Assembly: GCA_009760855.2 (NCBI GenBank)
Contig: WPIO01000010.1
Location: forward strand, 2,383,001 to 2,447,000
Length of the DNA stretch: 64,000 nucleotides
Direction of reading: 5' to 3'
From: Cristatella mucedo
Taxonomy: Eukaryota > Bryozoa > Phylactolaemata > Cristatellidae
The position numbers and the translations under genes are program-made. Below are positions 12,301-23,262 of this stretch, in pieces. The number at the start of each line of letters is the position of its first letter. Positions within the stretch are counted from its first letter, which is position 1. A model generated the notes under the pieces. It did no database searches. It was not told where the DNA came from and saw only the letters and a list, made by a program, of their open reading frames with translations.

Positions 12301-15300
12301 TATTGGATATATTTATATTTATTGCATATATTTATTATCATGTATTGGACGACATCGACAGGCAGATGAGGCAGGATGTTTAGCCTACATCAACAGGCAA
12401 TCTTTTCAACAGAATGTAGGCTCTGTCGAATGCTACAGGAGAGGAGACAACTAAAGAAGCATGTGGCTCCTACGCCTGCGTGAATAAGGTAGGTCATAAA
12501 GAATAATGGTGGGGCAACGTCATACTAATCCCATTCATGTCCACAGCAGAAGCGTCCGTTTGTGGACTGTCAGTAAATATTTCCGATTTTTGTGCACAAT
12601 TTTCGTATGCCTGACATCGTAGAAAATCTTCATTAGCCGAAAGAAACAGCAGCAGCCATAGCAGGTGCAGGTGCGTCCATACTGCGCAGGTTTGTAGTGA
12701 CTGGGTGTACAACTCAGTCAATCCTGGTCAATGTTATCTGACGTAACATGACCCACTGAATTAAGCACAATTTAGGATTGATGACACTTCCACGCCATAT
12801 AAAAGCGCTGTTATTTTTATATGACCTTAAGCACTCAACTACAGGCATGGGTGAGCAGCACACTATGATTATCATCCCTACCACGATCGGCTGCTTGACA
12901 ATATACTTGTATGACCACTCTATCAATAAAAGTCTTTTGAGTATCCAATGAACACATAAAAACAGCCAGCACCACAAAAGGGTTAGCTAGATAGAAAGCT
13001 TAATGATGCATCGTAATGGCTGTAAAAAAATGTCTACTTCAAGAGCCTTTGCACCAATTGCACCAACCAGCTTACCAGAAACTGAGCCTAGCACATGTAA
13101 AAAATAATTTCTCACCGGGCAAAGCTAGTTGGGCAAAAGTCTCGGCCTTTACACAGTAGAGGCAGCAATGGAGTAGGCTGTGCTCAAAAAACCGTTCAAA
13201 TTACTTTGCACCTCCCGATAAAGTGACCATCCAACGAAGCCACTCTGCGGATGGAGCTATAGATTAGGTAAAGATCAGCTAAGCTCCTGAGTTTTAGCCC
13301 AGGGGTAAGGTGCTTGCTCTACACGAACCATGTCGTGGGGGTTTGAATCCTACAGTGGGTGATCCTTTATTGCCCACTAAAAGCAGTGGTGATAGCCATT
13401 AAGGCTCTTCTGCCACTATAGAAATGAGGCTGCTGAATCAGCTAACCTTCACCTTTATTACACAGCCTCATTTTATGTAGCAGTAGAAGAGCCTTAACGG
13501 CTACCACCACCACTTGCAGTTGGCAATAAAGGATCGCCTCTTCAGGATTCGAAACCTCTTCGATCTTGGTCGTGAAGAGCAAGCCTCTTACATCGCTCCC
13601 CCAAGACCCAGCAAAACTAGAAGCCTATCGTGAGCAAATGCCAGAACAAACCAAGTCCACAAACGATACAGACCGCAGTTGTGATGCAAGTTCTGTGCAT
13701 GGAGGTCAAAGCGAACGGCCCACAGCCTCAGCAGAAAAAAGATGCATCTACTCATAACCTGGAACTACTATGCTTGTAACGAAGTAGTAACAAAACTTGC
13801 TTTGCTTCACATTGCTGCAAAGCAGTAGCCAATAAATAGATCGGCTAGCTATTAACCCGATTGTAAATGGTCACCATAAGACCAAAATAGGAGAAAAGAG
13901 GCTGCTTTTAGGTTAAGCTCTTCATTCTTAATGCAGCTACTCCATTTTCTTCAAGTGAGCAAAGCCTCTGAATTCGTTCCGCATCATTGCATCAAGCGAA
14001 GCGCGAGGAAGCTTCCCATGAAAGCTTCGGTTGATCAGTCAGCTTTCCCTACACGCACGCATGCTCGCACGCACATGCACACACCCCCCCCCACACACAC
14101 AAGCATCCACAGATGAAGCTATGAGGGAAAGAAAGAATAAGACAGGATTAATAGGATCATGTATGTAAGGAAGTTTGATCACACAAACGACGAACATCGG
14201 AGGCGGCTAAACAGAGTAATCTAATGAGCTGATAAAGCATGCCATACATTTTCAAATACTTGTATTTGCACGTGTGCTAGGATGTGATAACATGTGAACA
14301 GGTGAGTGCCTGCATGCATGAGCAAGGCATGTGCACAAGCATGAGAGTGGGGAGAAGGGTAGGTTTGTATGCACGCTTGTGCTCGTAGGTGAGTAGGAGG
14401 GTGGGTGGGTATATGCGCGCATCCACAGCTGCCGATACAAATGAGTACACCAAGTAAAGGAAAAAGAATTGACACTCTCTTGGCACTTAGCTCTTTGCAC
14501 CATGCCAAGCAGCCAATCAAGAAGAACCTTTATACAGCACAAACAACCAAGTACCTTTAAACGCTTCCGTTGCTCCGGGTGCTCTGTTCTTGTCTGGATG
14601 AAACTGCAGAGCCAACTTCCTGTAAGCTTTCTTCAACTCAGCTTCGTCGCAGTCCTTCTGCACGTTAAGGATCTCATAGTAATCCTTACATTTTTTAATC
14701 CTATAAATTAATCAAAGCAGTGGTCAGCATACGAATGCAGGTTTTGGCTGTCAAATTCACGCGAATAAAGTGCTCTTTTAGACCGGACGTCAGAATATGG
14801 TGACCCAGCTTTGGCCAGAACTAGGGAGCAAAGCTATCCGAACACAGCAAACCGCAGGTCACACAGCAAAAACCGGTGCAATAGCTATCGATTCTATTTC
14901 ACTGCAACGCTTAGCTTGAAAGCAACCCAAGCAATGCCCAAGGCGACTTTCGAAACAGCGGCAACAAGACAATAGTACAGAAGACTGGGGAACACTCCCA
15001 GACTAGACATCAATCCCAGCCACAAGATCCTACCGGTCTCGGTGTCAACGGTCCCTCTAGGGGTGAGTGCGGTGGTTCCACGTCAGCGCCTGCAGGCACG
15101 ATGGCCGGTGGGCTCTAACTAAGTGGAGAAGCTAAGAAGCTTCCGCTGGGGAAGGAGGCTGCTGCTGCTGCCGCGTAGGCTCCCTCAAACTAGCACAAGT
15201 TGTGAACAAACTAGCACTAGCACGATACAGCAAACTAGTCTTTCCCACAAACACAGCGAGGTTAGTCTACGCCATAGCCTGGTGGCTGCCCGTGTCAAGC

Positions 15301-18300
15301 GTGGTTTGCATAAAACTTACAAACGTACAGTGGCCCGTGTTAGTGGATGCTGCATGCTTTCACTTCAAGCGGGATATAGGGCGCCGGAGACCTCTGTCGA
15401 GGGAAGCGCTCGAAGAAAAAAAGAGAATCATTCAGTCTAAATCTGAGCTGTAGCTTCTTTTCTTCTTTTTTTTAAGATAAGCCCTCTGCCCGTTGCAAAC
15501 ACGTGCTAAGCATCACCCCAAGCTTAAACTGAAGCAAGGTCGGCTGCAAGCAAGCGACTACAGAGTGCGAGAAAGTTCTGGGCCTGTCCAGGCTAAGCTC
15601 GACGATTATGACACGCAGCTGGTCAAAATGTTGCACGTTAACAGGTAAACCCTTTTCCTGTCCAAGTGCACAGTACTGCCCCCTGAAACCTGAGGTCATG
15701 ATTGGGGGAAAATCAATGTCCACATCTTGTAAATCAGGGTATTCATTCGTACCTACGTGGCTGCATCTGAGCACGACGACGGCAGCCTGAACTGCTCTCC
15801 AAATAAGGCCACCATCTTGCCCTTGGGTAGACCTGCCGAATCCTTGCCCGATGAGAATAAAGCCCACACTTCGGCTAATTACGAGCTAACTATATCCTGC
15901 TTGAAGTGAAACCATGCAGCATCCGCTAATACGGGTCACTGTATGTTTGTGAGTTTTCTGCAAACCACGCTTGACACAGGCTATGGTGTAGACTTCAACA
16001 ATAACCTTTTGACCTACAGACCAGCCATCTAGCTGTCCCTGAAACACTGAAGCAATACAAGGCTGGTGTGAATCTGATCTCGGTTATGGCTGCAGGGATT
16101 AGCGGTTCCTGAATTATTGTGATTTAGGACCACATGCATCAAGTTAGCTCAAACTAGCGCTGCTCGATAATTAGTCATCTGCCAGCTTCCCAAACGTCAA
16201 AGCGTGGATTTCTGTCCAATACGCAACCAGATGCAAACTGGGCTACCGTAGGCATACCTGAGCAAATCACTGCATTTTCAACGACTGGTTAGCCACCGTT
16301 TTGAGGAGCCAGTTTCTACTTTGAGGCACTACCTTCACCAGTGCTCGGTCAAACGGCAGAGAGGCTTAGCTCCACTAACCTCGTTGCGTTTGTGGGAAAG
16401 CTTAGCTTTCTGTATCGACTTCCATAGTGTACCGCTCCACAAGCTGTTAACAGTATGACAAACATCGAAAGAACACTCCAGAGGGAGACTCCAGTGTATT
16501 GATGTGAATAGACAAAGATCATCCGAGGTACCTCTGAAATATGGGGTACCTCAGGGCTCCGTGCTAGGTCCGGTTCTTTCCACGGTTTATACTCTCCCTC
16601 TTGCTCATGTGATTGCCAAGCACAATCTAGGTTTTCACTTCTATGCGGATGACACGCAGTTGTACCTTTGCTTTGATCCCTCCCAGCCTTCGAGCACCTC
16701 GAATTCTCTCAACTCACTTGCTGCATGTATTGATGACATCCGTACATGGATGGCAGCAAATTTTCTACAACTAAACGATGATAGAACTAACTTACTAGTT
16801 ATGGGCAAACCCAGTGTAATTCATAAATTGGAAAGGCTGACGCTCAAAATTGGCTCTGCCAGCATATCTCCTGTTGGATCAGCTCGAAATCTAGGTGTCA
16901 TGTTCCAAAGTGACCTCACGTTAGACGACCACATCAGCTCCACAGTCAAATCTGCCTATTTTCAGCTTCATGACATTGCTAAAATTAGGGCTTGTTTAGA
17001 TAAGGATACCACGTCCAAGTTGGTCCATGCATTCGTGACATCCCGTCTCGACTTCTGCAACTCACTGCTTACTGGCCTACCGGCACGTGCAATCAGGTGA
17101 TTACAGCTTGTGCAAAACTCTGCAGCTAGGCTTGTCTGTCGTGAGCGTCACAGTTGCCACATCACACCCCTTCTCGCCGACCTGCACTGGCTCCCAGTCA
17201 GGCAACAGATCGACTTCAAGGTCTTGTCGCTCACTTTTAGGTCACTTCATTCTTTGGCTCCAGCCTATCTCTCAGATATACTCCCCCACCAGGCCAAGCA
17301 TCGTACCGCCTGCCTCTCGGAATCCAACAGTTTACCAATACCTCGTACAAACCTCAAATCCTTTAGAGACCGTGCATTTAGTTCGTATGCTCCCAAAGCC
17401 TGGAACTCGCTCCCGACTTGCATCACAACATCCCCTGACTTGACCACATTTAAAAATAACTTAAAAAACACCTATTTAGGACAGCTTTTAGTAGGTCCCT
17501 GTGATTCGTCGTTCATGTGCTTATGCGTGCTGACACTGTGCATGCTGCCGCTAACCACATTTGCATGCTGACCCTGTGCATGTCCCCCCTAACCATGTTA
17601 TTCATGTTTATCAAGCATGATATTACTGACCATTCAATTGCATTTCCTTTTGCAGCAAATGTAAAGCGCCTAGAAAGAGATTGAGTTCTCTGAGGGTGCT
17701 TTATCAAGTGCACTATCATTATTATTATTATTAAGAAAGTAAGTGGGTACGACAGCTTCATTACTAAAGAACGCTTGCAAGAAGTGGCCCAAGCTATCAC
17801 CTTTAGTAAGAGCATCGTGTCAATGAGAGACATGCATATCTCCTTCTCTCAGGATTGCTACTAAACCCATCGGTCCCAATGTTGTGGGTTCGAATCCTGC
17901 GATAGATGATCCTTTATTGCTGCTGCACAAGCAGTGGTGATAGCCTTAAAGGCTCTTCTGCTCCTATACAAAAAGAGGCTGTTAAATCAGCTAGTGTTTT
18001 GTCAAGACAACATCTGCAGTTTCTCACTGATTGCTTTTGGAATGCATCAGATGTGCATATGGTATATACGTACGTACGTACATCCGAATAAGGCAGAAGG
18101 CAAGACAGAGTACAAGGGAGTTACAGGTAGACATCTCATGTGCTGAAGCCACCAAAATGCATGTGCCCACTGCTGAGTCATGAGCCTCTTCGGGGGGGGG
18201 GAGGCCTGGTGTCTTTAAAAAAAAAGCTCTTAGGAGGCATGTTGCTTAAACGTATCCCATGATGCTCTGGGCAGACCCATTGTCAGCCCGAGACTATGCC

Positions 18301-21300
18301 AGATTCTGTCAAGCGCCAGCGGCACCATTGGTTGGCACACCTGCCCTGGTCAGACATTAAACTACTGCAGTCCTCCCAGCTTCGTCCCTCTTTTGAAAAC
18401 GTCCGGTACACGTCCACTAGGCGATGGGTTCCGGGGGTCAGACATGGACGGCCGCTTAGTCGCAGTGGCCGGTTCATCACGAGCCAGTCAGAGGGACCAG
18501 GCTGGCCAGTGCACATGCACAGACCGATGCAGAAGCTGCATTGGGACGACTGACCGGCCAGGCGTCTGGCACACCATGATGCACATGAGGTGCAGAATGC
18601 CTGACGGAGGCAGATGTCCCGGTGGTTTTAAGATGCTGGCATGATGATTTATAGTATGACGGTAAGATGCCTCGAAGCCAAGGTCAAGATCAATGTATTT
18701 GACGACCGAGGTCGTGGGCTCGAGCACCGTGGCATATGTGAAGCGCCTGCATAGAGATTGTGTCCTCTTAGGGCGCTATACAAATGAATTAGGAAGAATG
18801 TTCTGCTGGACACGCAGCAGCGATCGGTCTCGGCTCCCGCCTCCCCTCCCCTACCTCTCCACTGCAAATCTCCTGGCACGGCTGGATAGGTGCCGAAGCC
18901 TGTGGCTCTGTCCAGGGCTGGGCAGGGCTCGAAAGCCACTCCGGGGCACAATACTTGGCCGCAGCAAATGCCAAGGCGAGAAAGCAGAAGGGCAGTGCCC
19001 ATGCAGTGCCGATAGCCGGCGGCGGCGGCTCTGCGGCTCGCCAATCAGCTTTCACAAAGCTTGCTCTTACACGGGAAAGCGGCCAAGTGTGACGCGCGAG
19101 AGGACACTCGCTGAGGTGGGAGAAGGAAAGGCAAAAGGAAAGGAAGGGCAAGGGGGAGCTGCCAGCCACCTGGCGGAGAGGCTCGAGTTATCGTCCAGGC
19201 CATCGAGGAGGAGTGGGATGAAATTTCAGGCTCTCGATCAGTCACTAGACAGTTTCAATACACGTTTCTCTTTGCCCAGCAACCTGGATATCCCCAAGAC
19301 TGTACACAGAGAACGAATTCATCAACATGCAAGCCACGACAGAGCAGCTTGCTAGTGCATAAATAGGTTACTCATGCAAGGCTAGGCCAAGGAGCTGGGC
19401 TGTACCGTCAAAGCTTAACCGAAAAGATGGGGCCATACATGCTCGAAGGCAAAATTATCTATAAAGTCTACAGGAGAACAACAAAAACGAATGTGACAAG
19501 TCATCTATATCAACAAGAGATGCTGTCGAACATAAAAAACAACTAGAACCATATTTAGATAAGCTATTCGTATGCTACAGTATCGCTATTTGTAAAGCTA
19601 TATATATGATAGAGACGGGTGCCTATTCAAAGGGCTGTCAATTTACCAGACAGAAATAACGTACAAGCATCTGATTTCTGTCAGCTCAACATATTTTAAA
19701 AAGAAAATTTACCATCGCCTTGTGAGAGGGACCACAGTTTAATATTGACCTGCATAGGATCTGCACTGTGACTACTGCCAACGGTTGGTCGGCCCATGTA
19801 CCTTCGCTAAGCGGGTCACAACATGACGACTGAATAGTATTTCGTTTATGCACGCACTCACATACCAGTATACATACCAGTAAATGCATACGTACATACA
19901 GGTGGCAAGTACATATATATATGTGTGTGTGTGTGTGTATAGATGAATATATATGCATATATATGTATATACATATACAGTATATGGGCATAGGACAAAC
20001 ATATGCATAGGTATATAAGAATACATTAAATATTCACCGTTAGTGCGCTAAAAGAAGTCAAGGTGCGAGTGAAATATAAGTGCAACTAGAAGACCAGATA
20101 TTGCATCACGGTACAGCTGACCGCACTGTGTGGGACATGCTTGCACACTAGGAGTAATAGAAGTGGGAGAACCATTAGCAACCACTGCACTATGGGACAC
20201 ACGGGAATCAGCAACAGAAAGTGGTAATAATGACAATAATAATAATGAAAATAAAAAATGTGCATAGAACCCTAAGAGAACTAAATCTCTTTCTATGGAA
20301 TTTGCATGCACTGTAAAGGAAGCCAGTCATGAGGAAGTGTTGGCCCTATTAACTGTGACCTTCCCGGCCGGCTTGTGCAAGGCCGGGGAATTCAGCCATG
20401 CACAAGCTGGCCGAGGTAATCAGCTTGAATACGCACGAATGAGTTAAAAAAAAAAGTAAAGAGAAGCCGGCTTGAGTCCGAAACAGACTTGCTCGAACAC
20501 ACTACCTGGTGGCACTTTCCATCCAGCAGCAGAGTGGAGCACCAAGCACAATCCATGGGCAGGCCCATCTAACCCGATTTCTTTCTCCTCCGGCTCTTCG
20601 CGGTAGCGGTCAGTTTCTCCTTCTCCAACAATGCCCACAGTGACGCACTGACACGTCGCATAACGGGGGGGGGGAGTGGTGGTCATTTCCTGAGGCGGAA
20701 ATGTAATGGATCTAGCTCCATTACGCAGTGGACTGGCTGAGGAAAAGTGCATAAACGTTGACAAAACGAACCTAGATTGCATCTTCGCGCAAATAAATCA
20801 CTTCCGCTGCCTGTCATTCTACAGGCCTGCGTTTCTATTGGCATTAAGACGATGAGACGGCTCCGAAGTTTGGCAAACGACAACGGAGACAGCCACAGCT
20901 TGCCTCACTCACCTTTGGACGGCTTCGCACTGCTCCTTCGTATACTCCTTTCCCGTTTGAGGGTGAGTCTCGTCCGTGACGCCGCCGTTTGCGCTTGTAG
21001 TCCGCTGGCGAGTAGAGCTCGACGTGCTGGAATCCGGCTGGTCCGAAGCATTGCTTACCATGTCCATTAGATCTACATTCCAACTGCTAAGCTCGCCACG
21101 CCCCGTACGCATATGCACTCGCAAGCGCACGCGGGACTGTGAGTTGTCATCGGACGCTCTCTCGAAGGCCGGCGGAATAGGAGAGTATGCGTGAATTCTA
21201 CGGACCCTGGTGCATCGATTAGTCACAGACTAGCTTAGTGACAAGCAGGCGTGCATACCTACCTTTGGCGACGTTTCTATTAGGCGGGTATAACTTGGCA

Positions 21301-21401
21301 GCCTTCTCGGCATATTTCAGAACTTGACCTTTGTTCCCTAGAGCTAAGTATTTCCTGGCTAGTTCGAGGCATCTCTCGCTCTCATCCTTATTGCCATCCA
21401 T
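3370..21401 (-). CDS. DNAJB12: DNAJB12/DNAJB14-type ER-membrane J-domain co-chaperone, complete, 8 coding exons
   Basis: Exons in transcript order: 21401-21259, 21197-20913, 14700-14555, 9589-9395, 9305-9226, 7110-7001, 3953-3787, 3479-3370. They sum to 1236 nt, or 411 residues plus stop, and every splice phase matches. The start is the ATG at 21401, giving [11 protein letters not shown], which fits the family N-terminus. The J domain runs from about residue 149 to 215, with KDYYEIL and the HPD motif at 177-179 that stimulates Hsp70 ATPase. A Phe/Gly-rich [19 protein letters not shown] segment follows. One hydrophobic helix lies at about 288-308, and the conserved C-terminal DUF1977-like region ends in [14 protein letters not shown]. 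Family knowledge: these are ER tail-region membrane proteins with a cytosolic J domain that recruit Hsc70 for ER-associated degradation. Human DNAJB12 and DNAJB14 are about 375-380 residues, so this one is slightly long, with the extra length in the poorly conserved linker at residues 48-135. Which of the two vertebrate paralogues it is closer to cannot be told. The first donor is a GTAGGTATG tandem; the distal GT is needed for phase. Confidence 0.93.
4780..4870. repeat. A/T-rich palindromic stretch with (ATA)n core
   Basis: TTAATTAGCCCTTTAATTAA and the related GCTAATTAGCCCC flank TAATTAATTTCATAATAATA. The element is partly self-complementary and TTAA-rich and may be a decayed short inverted-repeat element. 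Lies in the DNAJ intron 3,954-7,000. Confidence 0.4.
5906..6851 (+). mobile_element. Tc1/mariner-like DNA transposon, shortened, with TA target duplications
   Basis: The terminal inverted repeats are about 85-90 bp. The left starts at 5906 (CACACAGCTGC, then AAAAAATCCTTGCAGTATG) and the right is its complement ending at 6851. TA flanks both sides (5904-5905 and 6852-6853). Inside are Tc1 transposase scraps: WQQDN near 6389-6403 (the second catalytic-Asp motif), the PAQSPDLNPIE equivalent near 6465-6500 and LWDDFERWL near 6510. The total of 946 bp is far below the usual 1.3-1.8 kb, so internal sequence has been lost. It sits in the DNAJ intron 3,954-7,000. Confidence 0.82.
10893..12707 (+). 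mobile_element. Tc1/mariner-like DNA transposon, near full length, transposase decayed
   Basis: The left terminal repeat (about 10,893-10,980, with CCCAGTATGGCCGACACTGC) and right terminal repeat (about 12,600-12,707) are inverted copies of each other and of the 5.9 kb element's repeats. Transposase remnants on the plus strand are an N-terminal helix-turn-helix/GRP-like patch near 11,510-11,530, a [10 protein letters not shown]-like segment (12,045-12,075), WQHDND at about 12,170-12,190 and [12 protein letters not shown] at about 12,270-12,300. Stops and an AT-rich insertion at 12,305-12,345 inactivate it. Length is about 1.8 kb. Confidence 0.78.
13290..13447 (+). mobile_element. SINE family 2 copy, left arm of an inverted SINE pair
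   Basis: TAGCCCAGGGGTAAGGTGCT resembles an A-box region and GGGTTTGAATCCTACAGTGG contains the B box. The body GGTGATCCTTTATTGCC, GTGGTGATAGCCATTAAGGC and AATCAGCTAACC follows. Confidence 0.72.
13458..13580 (-). mobile_element. SINE family 2 copy, right arm of an inverted SINE pair
   Basis: This is the reverse complement of the adjacent plus-strand copy. GAGCCTTAACGGCTACCACC and TTGGCAATAAAGGATCGCCT are recognisable, with the B-box complement GGATTCGAAACC. Only about 15 bp separate the two bodies, so a transcript of this DNAJ intron could form a long hairpin. Confidence 0.7.
15214..16425. repeat. Long imperfect inverted repeat, right arm split by a 381-bp insertion
   Basis: The left arm 15,222-15,377 (words TCTTTCCCACAAACACAGCG, GCCCGTGTCAAGCGTGGTTT, GGATGCTGCATGCTTTCACT) is the reverse complement of 15,892-15,992 plus 16,374-16,422. 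Between the two right-arm pieces lies unrelated sequence at 15,993-16,373. The central spacer is about 510 bp (15,378-15,891). It resembles a foldback-type DNA element or two inverted copies of an unknown repeat. It carries no recognisable protein. Confidence 0.7.
16498..17735 (+). mobile_element. LINE family A, 5'-truncated copy in DNAJ intron 2
   Basis: This copy is nearly identical to the one at 1-1128 but starts earlier in the RT domain, at the [12 protein letters not shown] motif (about 16540). YADD is at 16642-16653. A TGA at 17098-17100 interrupts the frame after PARAIR and reading resumes at [13 protein letters not shown]; a late frame change also alters the C-terminus near 17465. The 3'UTR hairpin is at about 17664-17705 and the tail is a short ATTATT run ending near 17732. 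It is sense-oriented on the plus strand, antisense to the host DNAJ gene. Confidence 0.88.
17830..17998 (+). mobile_element. SINE family 2 copy directly downstream of the 16.5-17.7 kb LINE A copy
   Basis: GTTGTGGGTTCGAATCCTGC gives the B box. The body GATGATCCTTTATTGCTGCT, GTGGTGATAGCCTTAAAGGC and AAATCAGCTAGTG matches the 23.9 kb copy. The ATT tail is absent, replaced by TTTTGTC. Confidence 0.75.
18661..18792 (+). mobile_element. SINE family 1 copy lacking the 5' head
   Basis: Starts within the AAGGTCAAGATCAATGTATT insert region shared with the 26.2 kb copy. It continues GACCGAGGTCGTGGGCTCGA and the GCATATGTGAAGCGCCTGCA tail with CTTAGGGCGCTATACAAATG. Lies in the DNAJ intron 14,701-20,912. 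Confidence 0.7.
19905..19985 (+). repeat. AT/GT-rich microsatellite cluster
   Basis: ATATATATGTGTGTGTGTGT followed by ATGAATATATATGCATATAT words; within the DNAJ intron 14,701-20,912. Confidence 0.85.
20222..20335 (-). mobile_element. Short LINE A/SINE 3' end fragment, reverse orientation
   Basis: An AATAATAATAATGAAAATAA tail is followed by CCCTAAGAGAACTAAATCTC, the reverse complement of the terminal hairpin shared by LINE A and SINE family 1. It lies in the DNAJ intron 14,701-20,912. Confidence 0.55.
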
Positions 21402-22978
21402 GACGGAGAGACGAAGGTTTAAAGCGCAACCCAAGACGAGCTACAGGATTGGTTAGAACGCCCAAAGCAACTACGCTCGCTATGGTTGGTTTATAGACAA
21501 GAGGGGGAGTTAGGGTTCGCTTAATTGTGCTCGCTGTGTCACCAGCCGCAGTTCCGCTCCTTCGAGCGACTGCGGCCCACTCTCATTTAGGGCTGCCACC
21601 GTTGAAGCGAATAGCATGCAGCGCATGGCTAGTGATTCTTGTCTATCCGATTTCGATAAGGCTACTCCGCTGGCGTATGCCCCTGCCCGCCGTACATCCA
21701 GGTTCTACTTTCGACTCAGGGGAGCCAAGTGTGAGTCGGGGCGATTGGGCAGCCGCAGATAAGCTGTCGCTTTTACTGCTCTCTGATAATGCGGCGCTAG
21801 CCTTCTCTTTGCCGCCATTGTGTCGATATAATTAAATCCCGTGCCTACATCCACCATTGGGGCGTACTGGAATGTAGACCGTCACTGCTGTTAGGTCGCT
21901 CCCAAGAGCTCGGTGGGGCAGACGTCGGGGCGTTGTCAAGCTAATTGAAGAAATAGTGAAACTCGTTCAGTTCCCGTCGCTCGAATCTCATTCCGAAGCA
22001 GTGCGCTTTTTCCGCTGGATATGTCTGCTTATGGCCTGAGCGATGCGCGAGCAGCCCGCTCAAAAGGCTCCGCCTAGCGCCCACCGTCCGGATGCCTCCG
22101 ATGCGAGAACAGCGTTCATAGCGCGCGCGGAGGCGACGGGGGCTGGAGCTAAGGCGCCATCTGCAAGACAGCGAACGCTGCGCAATGCGCCTGGGGCGGA
22201 AAAAATAGCGCGGAGCGCGAGCGAGACGAAAGCCCAGCTGCTGCCGCGGCCAGACTCGTTCGCGGGCGCGTGCCGCAATGTCGCTCATTGAACCGAGGGC
22301 GACGACTTTGCCGGCTTTCGCTTTCGCTTGGACCGCACACAGCGTCAGTTGGTCGACATTCTGTTAGCCGCGGCAGCCCCGACGGACGCCGCCTGCAGCC
22401 GCAGCGACGGTGCGAGGCGCTCACTAGATCTGCGACCTCCTCAGCTGGGGGGGGCGGCGGCGGCGGGTGGAGGATGCAGACCGCGTGGGACCTCCCTTAG
22501 GGCTGGAGGAACGTCCCGTCTGCGTTAGATGCACGCGTCGGTTCATTGGTCTGTCGAGCGTCTGAGCTCTGGGCCTCCTCACTTGGGTAGAATTCGTTGC
22601 CCGTAGCGCTTCGACTAACTTCCTCGCTGGACGGTGCCAGTAGTAAGCTGCGGCTGTCGACTTCGTTAAAACGCGATACGCCCCTATTGCTCACCAACAT
22701 GCCACGACGGTCGGCTAGATCTTGCGTGGGTCTTCCACCAATAGCTGCAACCCGCTACGCGGATGAATCGCGAAGCTCCCGATACTTTCCCTAAGACAAG
22801 GGCGGGCCTTGATTCTTTTAATGTTTGCTGGAAAGACGCTCAAAAAGTATCATGCACGGTTGACATTTTGAGTTTTATATTTGTTTTTGTCTGCATTGGA
22901 AAGTAAGCTGCTCATTATTAGACTGGTGAATATGAATTGAAAGTGTACCTTAATAACTACTTACATAAACGCATATAT

Positions 22979-22979
<1 letters not shown>

Positions 22980-23027
<48 letters not shown>

Positions 23028-23090
23028 CGCGAGCGCGAGCTCGAGCGAGCGTGTATGTGTGCGTGCGTACGCACGTGCGTGCGTGAGTAC
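22980..23090 (+). repeat. (GT)n followed by (GC)n and GTGC-rich tract
   Basis: Alternating purine-pyrimidine run: about 20 GT units, then GCGCGCGCGCG and GAGCGAGC and GTGCGTGCG words to about 23,080. The alternation favours Z-DNA in principle. Confidence 0.95.
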
Positions 23091-23189
23091 ATACGTGGAG
23101 GCGTATGCGGAAACACCTTGAAATTTGACAGGAAGATTCTTAACAGTAATTGAAATATCAACCGTTATTGCAGCCTTGCACTTCTTAAT

Positions 23190-23262
23190 TTTAGCGCCGC
23201 AGTTGAATATCAGCGCCGTCCATGTTTAGCGCCGCAGTTGAATATCAGCACCGTCCATGTTC
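23190..23262 (+). repeat. 36-bp tandem duplication
   Basis: Two adjacent copies of TTTAGCGCCGCAGTTGAATA plus TCAGC(G/A)CCGTCCATG differ at about one base, in the GC-rich region upstream of the DNAJ gene. Confidence 0.9.

Larger units (their letters stand above)
9395..14700 (-). other. DNAJB12: J-domain core exons of the DNAJ gene (14555-14700 and 9395-9589) and the intron between them
   Basis: Exon 14700-14555 encodes the first helices and the loop of the J domain, with [20 protein letters not shown] visible. It ends with EAFK plus one base. Exon 9589-9395 completes Ala and continues [21 protein letters not shown], the last J-domain helices, then the FFGGGFPT stretch. The HPD tripeptide is intact, so the co-chaperone is predicted to be active. 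The 5 kb intron between them holds a Tc1-like element (about 10.89-12.71 kb) and an inverted pair of SINEs (13.29-13.58 kb). Confidence 0.92.

Noticed and set aside
13300-13340. Intact tRNA gene
   Set aside because: A- and B-box-like parts belong to a SINE present in at least four copies; no cloverleaf could be drawn.
14221-14542. Overlapping His/Cys/Ser/Thr-rich minus-strand ORFs
   Set aside because: Produced by CA/TG-rich low-complexity DNA next to the J-domain exon; no domain.
20444-20782. 112-residue minus-strand ORF in DNAJ intron 2
   Set aside because: No recognisable motif, and the flanking DNAJ exons join in phase without it.
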